Shown piece after piece: positions 43,246 to 57,114 of a DNA stretch of 64,000 nt (position 1 is the first letter of the stretch; each line of letters starts with the position of its first letter). The notes under the pieces were generated by a model. The model was given only the letters and a program-made list of their open reading frames with translations. It was not told the DNA's origin and did not search any database. A program made the translations under genes and the position numbers. Source of the DNA: Stomorhina lunata (Eukaryota > Arthropoda > Insecta > Diptera > Rhiniidae). The stretch is from contig OW121744.1 of the NCBI GenBank assembly GCA_933228675.1, positions 99,486,026 to 99,550,025 of the forward strand, written 5' to 3'.

Positions 43246-44075
43246 AAATACTATTCTCTCTATCCCTCACATATAAAATATTTCCGTAGTTCCAACACAA
43301 AGCGTCAGTGGTCATTACCTGGAATAACTAAGAAGAACTTTGGGCCATTATTTTTTGATCTGACTGACATAGATATTGGCAGTCTTAAGAGCATTTTTAA
43401 CCGTTCCAGATGGTCTAGGGTGGGAGCCAATGGTATGCTTTCTTAAAACTTCCAAGGGAATAAAATGGACTTCGTAGTCTAGTGTAATTACAAGTTATAT
43501 TAAGATCTTAATGAACAGAAGCATATTTAGTCGAAACTTTTAAATTTTAGCAAAAATAAAGAACTGGTATAGTTTTATAAATATTGTTTTTATGGCATTT
43601 TTAATGTTTATAAAAACTCCCATGTCTGAGCTGATGTCGGTTGGTGTTTCGTATTTTGCAGATATTTGCAGCTGAAGTTTTGAAACCATAGGCCTAATAT
43701 ACCTAGCTTTCTTTAGTATAAAGTAAGCCATGGAGTTACGTAGAGGTTAAATTATAACGTTATTTTATTGTCAAACAAAGAAATCTAAAATCTTGAAAAA
43801 AATATATTTTAGCAACTGGACTAAACAAAAAATCCATTAGTTACTTAAAGTTTTGCAGAGATATGCAGCTGAAATTTTCTAATATTATGCGATATATATC
43901 ACACTTTTATTGGTATAAATTCAAAGAAAGAGATAAGTAGAGTTCACAAGTTTTCAAGATTCGTATATTATGGTTCTTATTAAATTAAGAAAACAACATA
44001 AATTGCCCATTAATTAAGTAGTGTCACTTCAAGCTTTTTTTTATTATTTATAACAATTTTATTGATCCCCAGAAC
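43246..44075 (+). repeat. Duplicated block D, copy 1 (upstream of M3)
   Basis: About 800 bp that recurs at 46446-47288 in the same orientation, with long shared runs such as GACTGACATAGATATTGGCA and CATGTCTGAGCTGATGTCGG. The first 90 bp resemble the 3' tail of the non-LTR remnant near 33045-33165. It ends about 110 bp before the M3 start codon, so it probably includes the original M3 upstream region. Confidence 0.85.
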
Positions 44076-44185
44076 TAGCAATTTCGAGTGCCATACTCAA
44101 AACTAAGTACTCGAGAATAATATCGGAAAATTTTTCAAAAATAAAACTTAGAAGAAAACATGTAATTACAATAGTTTTCAAAACA

Positions 44186-46120
44186 ATGTATTGGCCGGTG
44201 GTTGTGTGTCTCTTTAGCTCTTTAGCAGTGGCCTTAGGTTGTCAGGCCTACGACCCGACTCCCCAAAGTGAATGGTGGGAAAATGCTTCGCTCTATCAAA
44301 TCTATCCTAGATCATTTCAGGATAGCGATGGTGATGGTGTGGGTGATCTTAAAGGTATTACCTCGAGATTGCAGTATTTGAAGGATATAGGCATTACAGC
44401 AACCTGGCTTTCACCTATATTTGAATCACCCATGGCTGATTTTGGTTATGATATTTCAAATTTTACCCAAATTGATCCTATATTTGGCACTTTGGAGGAT
44501 TTTGATGAACTCATAAAAAAGGCCAAGCAATTGGGTGTTAAAATTCTTTTGGATTTTGTACCAAATCATTCGTCCGATGAAAGTGAATGGTTTCAAAAAT
44601 CGGTAAGAAGAGAAGTGGGCTTTGAGGATTTCTATATGTGGGCTGATGGTAAAATAGATCCGAGTGATGTTAATAAGAGATTGCCTCCCAGTAATTGGGT
44701 AAGTTGAGAATTTATATTGTAAAGTTTAAAATTATAATTAATCGGTTTCAATATTTTTAGAATTCTATTTTTGGCGGTCCTATGTGGACCTGGAACGAGC
44801 AACGTCAACAGTATTATTTGCATCAATTTCTGGCCAAACAACCGGATTTTAACTATTCAAATCCCTTGGTAAGACAGCATATGTTGGATGTCTTGGGCTT
44901 TTGGCTGGAGCGTGGGGTGGATGGTTTTCGTATTGATGCTGTTCCCCATATTTTTGAGGATCGCAATGCCGATGGTTCTTTTCCTGATGAGGATATAAGT
45001 GGTGTCTCTTCCGATCCCTCTAACTATGATTATTATACTCATAAGTATACCAAAGATAAGTATCCCACAATTGAATTGTTATATGAATGGAGAGCATTTT
45101 TGGATGATTTTAAGGCAAAGAAAGGGGGTGATAGCAGGTTAGTTTTAACAAGATCTCCTGAAATTTCGTTTATTCGAAGTTTTAGGAGATCTTTTTAAAA
45201 CAAACCTTAAAATCTTGTATAATTCTCTTTTTCACAGGATCCTCCTAACCGAAGCCTATTCACCCATTGACTTCCTAAGTTTAGCTTTTGGCAATAGCTC
45301 CTACAAAGGCGCCCAAATACCCATGAATTTCAATATAATGCAATTAACTGCTACCTCTACAGCTAAAGATATTGAAAACCAGGTAAGTGCCTGGATGGAT
45401 ACTATGTGGACTCAGCATAAAGTAGCCAATTGGGTAATAGGAAATCATGATAGCAGCAGAGTAGCCAATCGTATTGGTAGAAATAAAGTAGATTTACTTA
45501 ATATCTTGGTACAAACTCTGCCAGGCGCAGCCATTACCTATTACGGTGAGGAATTGGGTATGATCGATGCTGTTACCGAGTGCACCAGCACTTCGTGCGA
45601 AGATCGTGATCCCGAAAGATCGCCCATGCAATGGTCGGCCACCACAAATGCTGGCTTCTCACAAGCCTCCAAAACTTGGTTGCCTTTAGCTGCAGACTAC
45701 GAATACTATAATGTGGAAGCGGAGTTGAAAATAGGTCGTAGTACTTTGCAAATTTTTAAAGATCTGCAAAAGTTAAAGAAAACGGAAGCTTTTAGGAATG
45801 CCAAAGGCGAGGGAGGTTTTTCCTATAAAGCCCTCACGGAACAGGTATTTCAAATTATAAGATCTTTACCGGGTAAGGAGGAATATATGATTTTGATTAA
45901 TATGAGCGATAAATTGGAATATGTGGAGAACTTGAGTTCGAAAACTTACGAATATGTTTTGATGAATTCCTATTCTCCGCATGTTAAGGGGTGAGTTTAA
46001 AAAGAGGAGGAACATTTTTGAAAGATTTTGAAATTAATAAATATTTTCACTTTTAGAGATAAAGCCGATCGTTTATATTTGATGCCCAACGAAGCTGTGA
46101 TTCTGAAATGGAAGTCTTAA
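44186..46120 (+). CDS. Maltase M3 (GH13 alpha-glucosidase, secreted)
   Basis: Exons: 44186-44698, 44761-45137, 45238-45990, 46057-46120; 568 residues. A hydrophobic signal peptide (about 1-18) is followed by a short linker and [16 protein letters not shown]. Visible motifs: calcium-loop-like [12 protein letters not shown] (46-57), DFVPNH (123-128), [11 protein letters not shown], Asp230 (GFRIDAVPH), Glu302 (LLTEAY) and Asp368 (IGNHD). Predicted role is extracellular alpha-glucosidase. It is closest to M4: same tail pattern ([10 protein letters not shown]) and same intron after NW at about residue 171. It keeps an extra intron at the Arg before ILLTEAY, which M4 lacks. The upstream flank is block D copy 1. 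The start is the first ATG of the frame and directly precedes the signal peptide. Confidence 0.93.
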
Positions 46121-46164
46121 GAGATGGAAACATTTTAATATAATTAGATTATTTTATTCGACTA

Positions 46165-46170
46165 AATAAA
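46165..46170 (+). terminator. M3 polyadenylation signal AATAAA
   Basis: AATAAA 45 nt after the M3 stop codon. Confidence 0.65.
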
Positions 46171-46375
46171 TTAAATAAGTTACTATATACAACTTCTTAA
46201 AATCTTCTCGCAGTATAATTTTAATCTGAGCTAGGATCTGGGATGCAGCTTTTGCCTGGCGTCTCCAGCTATCAGGTAAGAACTGTATCAAATTCCAACT
46301 CTAACCTCCTAGTGGAGCATCCTGGAAACCTGAGCAAACTTAGTTAAAGATGCGGTATTGAAGATGGTTGATATT

Positions 46376-46412
46376 CATAGTAGGGGTGTAGAAAGGCCAC
46401 ACCCCTACTATG
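46376..46412. repeat. 14-bp perfect hairpin beside block D
   Basis: CATAGTAGGGGTGT and its complement are separated by a 9-base loop. One arm recurs at 47298-47311, just beyond block D copy 2, so the copy is bracketed by this motif. Confidence 0.6.
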
Positions 46413-46445
46413 CCTATTACCCTCCAGGCATGCCATGATAGCATG

Positions 46446-47288
46446 AATACTATTCTCTATCCGTCACACATAAAATACTCCATAGTTCAAATACACTGAC
46501 GCATGGTCATCCCCTAGAAAAACTTGGACGAACTTTTGCCTATTATTTGTTGATCTGACTGACATAGATATTGGCAGTCTTAAGAGTTTTTTAAACCGTT
46601 CCAGATGGTCTAGGGTGGGAGCCAATGATATGCTTTCTTAAAACTTCCAAGGGAATAAAATGGACTTCGCAGTCTAAAGTTATTAGAAGTTATATTCAGA
46701 CCTTAATAAACAGAGACATATTTAGTCGAATCTTTGAAATTTCACCAAAAATAAAGAACTGGGATAGTTTTATAAAGATTGTTTTTATGACATTTTCAAT
46801 GTTTATAAAAAGTCCCATGTCTGAGCTGATGTCGGTTGGTGTTTCGTATTTTGCAGATATTTGCAGCTAAAATTTTGAAATAATAGGCCTAATATACTAA
46901 GCTTTCTTTAGTATAAAGTAGACAATGGAATTAGGTAAAGGTTTAATTATATCGTTATTTTATTATCAAACAAAAAAATTTTAAATCTTGAAAAAAAAAA
47001 CATTTTAGCAACTCAACTAAACACAAAATCCATTAGTTAGTTAAAGTTTTGCAAAGATATGCAGCTGAGATTTTCTCGTATTATGCCTTAGATATCACAC
47101 TTTTATTGGTATAAATTTAAAGAAAGAGATAAGTAGCTTTCAAAAGTTTTCGAGATTCTTATATCATGGTTCTTATCAAATTAAGAAAACAACACAAATC
47201 ATCCATTAATTGTGTAATGTCAGTTCCTTAACTTATACTTAACAATTTAAAGCATTATTTTATTATTGAGAACAATTTAGTTGAGCAG
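46446..47288 (+). repeat. Duplicated block D, copy 2
   Basis: Direct copy of 43246-44075. In copy 1 the block leads into maltase M3. Here, after about 1.8 kb of inserted repeats, it leads to the maltase relic at 49052-49170. Together these suggest a duplicated unit of flank plus maltase whose second gene decayed. An 81-codon frame inside (46625-46870) is not conserved as a frame in copy 1. Confidence 0.85.
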
Positions 47289-47459
47289 GTTGATGAGCAT
47301 AGTAGGGGTGTGTCCTTTCTGACGACTAAAAGTATATTTAAAGCAATGATAACATGGCTTTAGCTATCAATGAGATACTAATTGCGATAAAACGTATGAT
47401 TAAAGCTCATCATCGAGCAGATCGAACGGCTAAAGCTAAGAAGCTGACATTTTGATACT

Positions 47460-48960
47460 AAAAAGGCATTTTTATGAATTCGACCGCTAAGGGGGTAAAA
47501 AAGGGTAAAAAAAGGAGAAAATTTGTAATGTTCTATCTCCGGAAGAAAACGTTGTAGTACTAAAAAGTAGATACGTGATTGTTACTTTTTGGCAAATGGG
47601 ACAAATAGGGTGTAAAATGGGTAAAAAAAAATTGTGGTACTTTTTTTAACCCATGTGTATATTTTGAACCAATCAACAGAGAAACAAAATTTAAAACGCA
47701 GATGGTAAACAATAACAAGATATCAAACACGTGCTTGGTACTTTTTTGATTTAGGGGTTAACAAAGGATACAAAATTTAGGGTAGGTTCATTCTTCCTTA
47801 TCTGTGTATATCACTTGAACCAACAAAGCTAAAAAAAAATATTAGGACGTAGATTACCAAGTTCGGAATATCAAACAAGTATTTGGTACTTTTTTCAATT
47901 CAATTCAGGGTGCAAAAAAGGGAAAATTTTGTAATATTATATCTCCTAAACTAAAAGCGATAGAAGCAAAAATTAAAGTGTTTTGAGATTCTCACAAAAA
48001 ATTAAAAGTCCTTTGCTGAAATTGGAAGGTTTAGGTTAGGTTAGGCAGGCAGCTGATGTTAGGTCAGCGTCACTTGGGTCCTTAAAGCGGTCCCTTAGTG
48101 TTTCCTGAAAGGGATAGACTGGAAAAAAAGAACAAAAATAATTACTCCAGGCTACCAGTGAGAGGCTAATTAAGTCATCCAGAAGCCCTGATAAATGAGT
48201 CTATTTTACGAATGTCAATACTCCCTAGATCCGATAAATCATGCAGAAAAGGTGCCCCCAGATTGAGAGCACTTGAAGCCGAGAAGGCGGGGCAGTGGCG
48301 AAGAAGATGAGTCACTGTCTCCTCCTCTTCTGTGTTATGACAACTACGACAATAGTCATAGAATTGACTAGAATTTTGGTACTTTTTTTAACCCAAACGT
48401 ATCTTTCGAACTAATAAACATAGAGACTTAATTTACATAAACTAAAAAAAAAAATTTAACACGTGTTTGGTACTTTTACAATAAATAGGATACAAAAGGC
48501 AAAAACGGGAAAATATTCAAGGGTAGAGTTTTTGCTTTTTAGCTATAAATATCATTTAAGCTAATTAAGCCAGAAGTATAGTATATAGACGGGTCGATTC
48601 GCATTGTAGAAATATAACCCACGTGTTTGGCACTTTTTTAATTTTCGGGTGTAAAAAGGGGAAAAATCGGTAACGTAATATCTTTTAAACCAAAAATGAC
48701 AGAAACAAAAACTTAATTGATCTGAGATCAGCACTAAAAATTAAGGGACACATATTCGGTACTTTTTTAAAATTCAGCCCCATAGGGGGTAAAAAATCAA
48801 AAAATTAGTTGCATCATATCTTCGGCACTAACATCGATAGAAACGAAGTTTAAATTGGATTTGTATCGGCTATCTAAAGTACTGCTCGATTACGCATTTA
48901 AGAACTTTAAGACGTATTACAAAAAAAAAAAAAAATGTATTCTGCCCCATCATCTGCTCA
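47460..48960 (-). repeat. Dispersed repeat F, copy 2, inverted and interrupted
   Basis: Reverse-oriented relative of 38930-39590, with blocks such as TTGGTACTTTTTT and GGGTAAAAAAG recurring at about 150-200-bp spacing. It is split by the retrotransposon tail at 48020-48370. Confidence 0.6.
48020..48370 (-). mobile_element. 5'-truncated non-LTR retrotransposon tail
   Basis: Read on the minus strand, a frame gives a CRSCHNTEEEETVTHLLRHC stretch, the Cys/His region found after the RNase H domain in I/R1-like elements. A short 3' UTR follows, ending in CCTAACCTAACC repeats. Only the C-terminal part is present, as expected for a truncated insertion into repeat F. Confidence 0.75.
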
Positions 48961-49051
48961 AACAGTTTCATATACAACGTCTTAGAGATCGGTCGTGTAC
49001 TACCTCGCCTTTTTAGCGCCGATCTTAAAACGTCAGGCGGCTTTTTTAAAG

Positions 49052-49170
49052 AACCTCAAATTTAATGGTGGAAAAATGCTTTGCTCTATCGAATCTATGC
49101 TCGCTTCTTTCAGAATAGCGATGGTGTAGGTGACTTAAAATGTGTAACCTCGAGATTGCTGTATTATTTT
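49052..49170 (+). pseudogene. Maltase exon-1 relic
   Basis: Translates to WWKNALLYRIYARFFQNSDG, then VGDLKCVTSRLLY, clearly the N-terminal maltase segment [20 protein letters not shown] of M3. It has lost six bases of the calcium-loop coding (DGDGVGD reduced to DGVGD), has a Gly-to-Cys change, and homology stops after about 120 bp with no signal peptide or catalytic region. I see nothing else of the gene before repeat E. It lies downstream of block D copy 2. Confidence 0.85.
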
Positions 49171-49599
49171 TGGAGGCTGATGTCTGTAGGGATAATGCCG
49201 CTGGAAGTCAATATTGAACAATTTATTTGTAAGATAATGTCCGATATGTTAGGGAGTGGATGCCAACAGTGGACTTAGCGTTCGAATCATTTGCATATAT
49301 TAATTAATTTTTGTTATCATTATGGTATAAGCTTGATACTTTGCCCATAAGACTAATCCATATGATTTTTGACCCATTTTCAGTGGCACTTTTTGGATCG
49401 GGCTGGCTTATCCACTTGAATCGATGATGAAAGTAGCAAAGTAGCCCGATGGTTTTCACGATCGTGATACGATCCTACAATTATCGGACATAAGAACGAT
49501 TTATATATTATTTTTATTTTGGATGTATTAAATGTGGATCACACTTTCTTCCCGATCTATTAGTGAGGAAAATGCTATGTCTAACCCACCTAAACAACT

Positions 49600-49755
49600 T
49601 CAGAAGCATATAAAGTGTAGCCGTCTAGCTCTACAGCATAATGTGCGAACTTTTGCAAAAGAGCTTTTGAGCACACCGACACACTATGTATGAGCAAGAC
49701 GCATCTATATTTGTCCCGCTCACACTTATATATAATTGACTTTGCAAAGTCAGTG
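49600..49755 (+). repeat. Dispersed repeat E, copy 1
   Basis: About 155 bp sharing ATGTGCGAACTTTTGCAAAA, CACCGACACACTATGTATGA and TTGTCCCGCTCACAC with 63806-63980. Class unknown. Confidence 0.7.
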
Positions 49756-49859
49756 CTGCCAGATTTAAATTTTTTGCTCGAATATATATATCTTCTGTCT
49801 ATATCTGTAAAAAAATGTCCGCGTCTGTTTGTATGTTGTTTGTTCGGAAGGATTTTCGA

Positions 49860-50720
49860 AACTAGCGGACCGATTTTTCTGAAATTTTGACAGTGTAGTA
49901 TGGTGTGGCCGGTGGTGACTATAGGCTATTTATTTTTCGAAATCTCAAGTGGTTGTGACCCCTCCCATATAACTCATATATTAAAAATGACAAATATAGG
50001 CGACCGAGAGGCCCGATTTTTCTGAAATTTTGACAGTATGTTAATTTGTGACCGATGGATAAAGTAGGCCAGATTTTTTTTAAGTTTTAAGTGAGCGTGA
50101 CCCCTCCCATATAAGTCAGATTTTAAAGCATACAAATATGGATGAAAAAACCGACCGATTTTTCTGAAATTTAGACAGTGGAGTTGTTGTTGTTTAATAG
50201 GTTGTTTAAATAGCCTAGAGTTTTTTCTGAAATCTCAAGAGGGCGTGACCCCTCCCATATAGTAACTCATAAATTAAAAATGACATATATGAATGACCGA
50301 GCGGCCCGATTTTCCTGAAATTTTGATAGTATGGTAAGGTATGATCGGTGGTTAAAATAGGCTAGGTTTTTTTTTTAATCTAAAGGGGCGTGAATCCTCC
50401 CATATAACTCATATAATAAAAATAACAAATATGAATGACCAAGCGGCCCGATTTTTCTGAAATTTGAACGGTATGGTAAGGTGTGACCGCTGGTTAAAAT
50501 ATTCAAAGGGTTTTTTCAGAAATCTCAAGTGGGCGTGACCCCTCCCATATAACCAATAAATTAAAATTGACAAATATAGCAGATAATGAAGCAAGATTTT
50601 TCTGAAATTTAGACAGTATGTTAAGGTGTGACTGGTGGGTAAAATAGGCCAGATTTTTTTTAAATCTCAAGTGGGCGTGACCCCTCCCATATAAGTCAGA
50701 TTTTAAAATTTGGAGAGGTC
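49860..50720. repeat. About 145-bp tandem repeat
   Basis: The block CCTCCCATAT recurs at 49961, 50103, 50251, 50396, 50541 and 50683 (spacings 142-148 bp). It is accompanied by CCGATTTTTCTGAAATTT and AAATCTCAAGTGGGCGTGA. About 5.5 diverged copies upstream of M4. Confidence 0.9.
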
Positions 50721-50858
50721 TGATGTAAAACTCATAATGAAAATATATTCAGAAATTCATTAATTTTAAAGTTATTTAAAAAAAAACGATTGAAAATTTC
50801 CTTAATGTGATGACTTAACGACTTTTCTAAGTATATTAAACAAGTTTTTGGTCTTAGA

Positions 50859-50866
50859 TATAAAAA
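50859..50866 (+). promoter_or_regulatory. Possible TATA box of M4
   Basis: TATAAAAA, 206 bp upstream of the chosen M4 ATG. It would imply a 5' UTR of about 175 nt. Weak, because the region is AT-rich. Confidence 0.3.
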
Positions 50867-51064
50867 CTTTCAATATCTGGACACGATCAAAAAAAGTGTT
50901 TTCAAAAATACATTGACCAAATATTATCACGTCAAATATTTAATCTTTACAAGAGTACGAGCATAAACTAAATTGGCTTGATAAAGACAAAACATATGGA
51001 AAATATTATTTCTTTTAACTCAAACTAAATTTTGAAAGAAACCACAAATTTAGTCTTTTGCGAA

Positions 51065-52902
51065 ATGAGCCCAAGAGTGGTGCCTTGTATTATAGGCCTA
51101 GTGGTCCTAAATTTATTGAGTACACAGGCTTTAATCAAAAGCGATTGGTGGGAAAGTGCTTCCCTCTATCAAATCTATCCACGATCATTTCAGGACAGCA
51201 ATGACGATGGTGTGGGAGATCTTAAGGGTATAACCTCACGTTTGGAGTATCTGAAGGAAATAGGTGTTACAGCAACATGGCTGTCGCCGGTTTTTGAATC
51301 TCCCATGGCCGATTTTGGTTATGATATTTCGAACTTTACACGAATAGATCCTATATTTGGTACTCTAGAAGATTTTGATGAAATGATCGTGAAAGCAAAA
51401 AAGTTGGGAGTTAAAATTTTACTGGATTTTGTACCCAATCATTCATCGGATGAATGTGAATGGTTTCAAAAGTCGCTAAGAAAAGAAGAGGGTTTTGAGG
51501 ATTTCTATATATGGGATGATGGTAAAGTGGATCCAAAAGATCCCTACAAGAGGGTGGCTCCTAGTAATTGGGTAAGTTTAGGTTTTATTATTAAATACAA
51601 TAGATTAAGAAAACTATAAATTATTTCATTTAAAAGGTTTCCATTTTCGGTGGGCCCATGTGGACTTGGCGCGAAGAACGTCAACAATTTTACTTACATC
51701 AATTTCTAGCCAAACAACCTGACTTGAACTTCTCAAACCCAAAAGTGCGTCAACAAATGTTGGAGGTCTTAAAATATTGGCTAGATCGTGGTGTGGATGG
51801 CTTCAGAATTGATGCTGTTCCCCATATGTTCGAGAAACGTAATGAGGATGGCTCCTATCCCGATGAGCCGCTAAGTGGTTGGTCCTCCGATCCCAATAGC
51901 TATGACTATTTGGATCATATTTATACAAAAGATCAATATCCCACCGTGGAACTTTTATATGAATGGCGTGAATTTTTGGAGGATTATCAAAAGAAAAATG
52001 GTGGAGAGACTAGAATTCTTTTGGCCGAAGCCTATTCTCCAGTGGAAGTTTTAAGTTTGTACTTTGGCAATGGTACCCATAGGGGAGTTCAACTACCCAT
52101 GAATTTCAATTTAATGTATCTAAATGGTTTTTCGACTGCCAAAGATGTGGAGAACTCTTGCAATGGCTGGATGAATACCATGTGGCAAACTCACCAAATA
52201 GCCAATTGGGTTATAGGAAATCATGATAATGATCGTGTGGCCAATCGTATGGGCAAACATAAGGTGGATCTACTAAATATTATAGTCCATTCCCTACCCG
52301 GATCTCCAGTCACTTATTATGGTGAGGAAATTGCCATGTCTAATATACCCACCGAATGTACTCCCGAGGCCTGTGAAGCTCGCGATGCTGAGAGATCGCC
52401 AATGCAATGGGATCGTTCAAATCATGCTGGCTTTTCCAAAGCTTCCTCTACCTGGTTACCTATCTCGGAGCTTTATCAAACCTATAATGTGGAAAGCGAG
52501 CGTAAGGCAGCCAGAAGTTCTCTTCAGATCTATAAAGCTATGCAAAAGCTTAAGCTTTCAAAAGCTTTTAGAAATGCCAAGGAACAAGGAGCATTTTCCT
52601 ATAAAGCTTTAAGTGAACAAGTCTTTCAAGTCATAAGAACTTTACCCAATGAAGAAGAATATATGACTTTGGTAAATTTGGGCAATAAAATAGAGTATTT
52701 GGAAAATTTGAGTTCCAAGACCTATGAGTATGTTTTGATGAGTACTCATTCCTCACACTCTAAAGGGTAAGTCCAGTAAAAGTTGTTGTTATACAAGAAC
52801 AAATAATATTTGTTTTTTTTTATTTTTAGCGATAAGATCAATTTAAGTGGCCGCATTTATTTAATGCCCTTCGAAGCTTTCGGCTTGTATTGGCATAAAT
52901 GA
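51065..52902 (+). CDS. Maltase M4 (GH13 alpha-glucosidase, secreted)
   Basis: Exons: 51065-51571, 51637-52766, 52830-52902; 569 residues. I chose the ATG at 51065 because it directly precedes a signal peptide (about 1-22). The frame stays open upstream, but only to a TTG at 51032. Motifs: [17 protein letters not shown], calcium-loop-like [18 protein letters not shown] (121-126), AKQPDLNFSNP, Asp228 (GFRIDAVPH), Glu300 in LLAEAY (Ala replaces the usual Thr) and Asp366 (IGNHD). The predicted role is extracellular maltose or sucrose hydrolysis. It is the nearest relative of M3 but lacks the intron before the acid/base motif, so one large exon covers most of the barrel. It ends YWHK with no GPI-type tail. 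Confidence 0.93.
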
Positions 52903-52955
52903 TAAGAGTTATAATTATAAACAAATTAATCACCTAAAGTTGTCATAAATTCGTT

Positions 52956-52961
52956 AATAAA
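52956..52961 (+). terminator. M4 polyadenylation signal AATAAA
   Basis: AATAAA 54 nt after the M4 stop codon. Confidence 0.6.
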
Positions 52962-53034
52962 TTAATTTAAAAATATTTGCGATATTTATATTGCAATTTT
53001 TGCGTAAGGAAATAAAAAAAGTTTTGTTTTCAAC

Positions 53035-54680
53035 GACAATTTTCAACCAAAAAGTTTTTCTAAATTAAATTTTCTATGGAAAAATTTTCCACGGAAAAAT
53101 TTTCTATAAACAATTTTATATTTTAAAAATTTTCTATAAAATATTTTATATAGAAAAATTTGTATATAAAAAAATTGTCTGTAGATACTTTTTTTTTACG
53201 AAAAATTTTTTATAGAAAAATTTGTATAACGAAAAATTTTCCATAGAATATTTTTTAATAAAAAGTTTTTAATAGAAAAATGTTTATCACAAAAAATTTT
53301 TTAAAGAAAAATTTTTCATATACAATTTTTTTAGAAAACTTTTTAAACGAAAAATTTTTAATTGAAAACTTTGTAAAACTTATAATTTTTATAAAAAAAA
53401 ATTTAAAACGAATAATTTTCTGTAGAAAAATTTCTATAATGAAAAATTTTTAAAACGAAAAATTTTCTGCAGAAAAATTATTAAAACAAAAAATTTGAGT
53501 AGATAAATTTTTAAAACGAAAAATTTTCTAAAGAAAAATGTTTATAATGAAAAATTTTCTAAAGAAAAATTTTTATAATGAAAAATTTTTTATAGAAAAA
53601 TTTTTATAATGAAAAATTTTTTAAAGAAAAAATTTTATAATGAAAAGTTTTAATTAATAAAAAATTTTCTATAGAAAATGGTTATAATGAAAAATTTTCT
53701 ATAGAAAAATTTTTTTAACTAAAAATTTTCTATAGTATAATTTTTTTTATCGAAAAATTTTAAAACAAGTTTTTTTAACGAAAAATTTTCTATAGAAATT
53801 TTTTTTTAATTAAAAATTTTTTTATAGAAAATTTATAGAAAATTTTTTTTAACGAAAAATTTTCTATAGAAATTTTTTTTTAACGAAAAATTTTTAATAG
53901 GAAAATTTTTTTAACGAAAAATTTTCTATAAAAAAATTTTTTAAAGAAAAATTTTCTACAGAAAAATTTTTGGACCGAAAAATTTTCTATAGAAAAATAT
54001 TTAAAACGAAAAATTTTCTATAAAAAAAATTTTACAACGAAACATGTTTATAATGAAAAATTCTCCATAGAAAAAGTTTTTTAATGAGAAATTTTCTATC
54101 GCAAATTTTTATAACCAAAAATTTTCTATAGAAAAATTTTTAAACTTTAAATTTTCTATAAAAAAATTTGTAAATGAAAAATTTTTTATAGAAAATTTTT
54201 TATAACGAAAAATTTTCTATAGAATATAAATTTTTTTAACGAAAAATTTTCTATAGAAAAATTTTCTATAGAAAAATTTTTTTAACGAAAAATTTTCTAT
54301 AGAAAATTTTTTTAACGAAAAATTTTCTATAGAAAAATTTTTTTAACGAAAAATTTTCTATAGAAAATTTTTTAACGAAAAATTTTCTATAGAAAATTTT
54401 TTTAACGAAAAACTTTCTATAGAAAATTTTTTTTTAACGAATAATTTTCTATAGAAAAAATTTTTTAACGAAAAATTTCTAAAGAATATTTTTTAAGAAA
54501 ATAAATGTTTCTTTGGGAAATTTTTAAGAAAAAAAATGTTTGAATAAAAAAAATGTTTCTACAAATAATTTTTCATTTGAAAAAAAAAAGTTTCTATAGA
54601 AAATTTTTCATAAAATTTTTTTTAAAAATTCTTGTAATGAAATTTGTTTTTCTGTAGAAAATTTTCCAATTAATTTTTTT
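53035..54680. repeat. Minisatellite array R12 (about 30-31-bp unit, AACG linker)
   Basis: Between the 3' ends of M4 and M5. The unit joins the CTATAG core to TTTTAACGAAAAATTTT. It is degenerate on the left and regular at about 54120-54480. Same family and orientation as R14 in the M6 intron. Confidence 0.9.
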
Positions 54681-54896
54681 TTGTAAGGGGTATACTAAAA
54701 TTTTGATCTATTCTTTGCTATAAGGCTTTATATGGACAGATATAAAAATAACAAAGTCACTAGAAGTTGATGTCGAATAAATATAGAATGTACAAAATTT
54801 CCTTTCTATTCAAAATTTTTTAAATAATTTTACTATTATATTCGTTATAATTTTAAATCTAAGGCTAATTTACAGTTTTTAATTTTTTGATAACTC

Positions 54897-56882
<1,986 letters not shown>

Positions 56883-57114
56883 TTAGTTAAAAGAACTAGC
56901 ACATGATATCGGTGGGGGATTAAAAACCGACTTTTAGCTATTTATTGCCTTAGAGGTATAAATTTTGATAGATTATTTGATGATATTGTTTTTAAAAATA
57001 TTATACAATTATAACTTTTGTGGGTCAATTAATCTTTAAAGATCGTAATAAATTTGTAGGGGGGCTATAACGTATAAGTAAGACCTTTTATGAAAACTAC
57101 AAGTTCACTAAAAC

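Noticed and set aside
46625..46870. 81-codon frame in block D copy 2
   Set aside because: The other copy of the block has changes that break the frame, so it is not conserved as protein.
48020..48040. TTAGGTTAGGTTAGG resembling an insect telomere repeat
   Set aside because: Only about three units, and it is the 3' end of a non-LTR retrotransposon tail. Flies lack telomerase-type telomeres.
51032..51064. Upstream TTG start for M4
   Set aside because: It is not an ATG, and it would place 11 residues before a clear signal peptide that starts with ATG at 51065.
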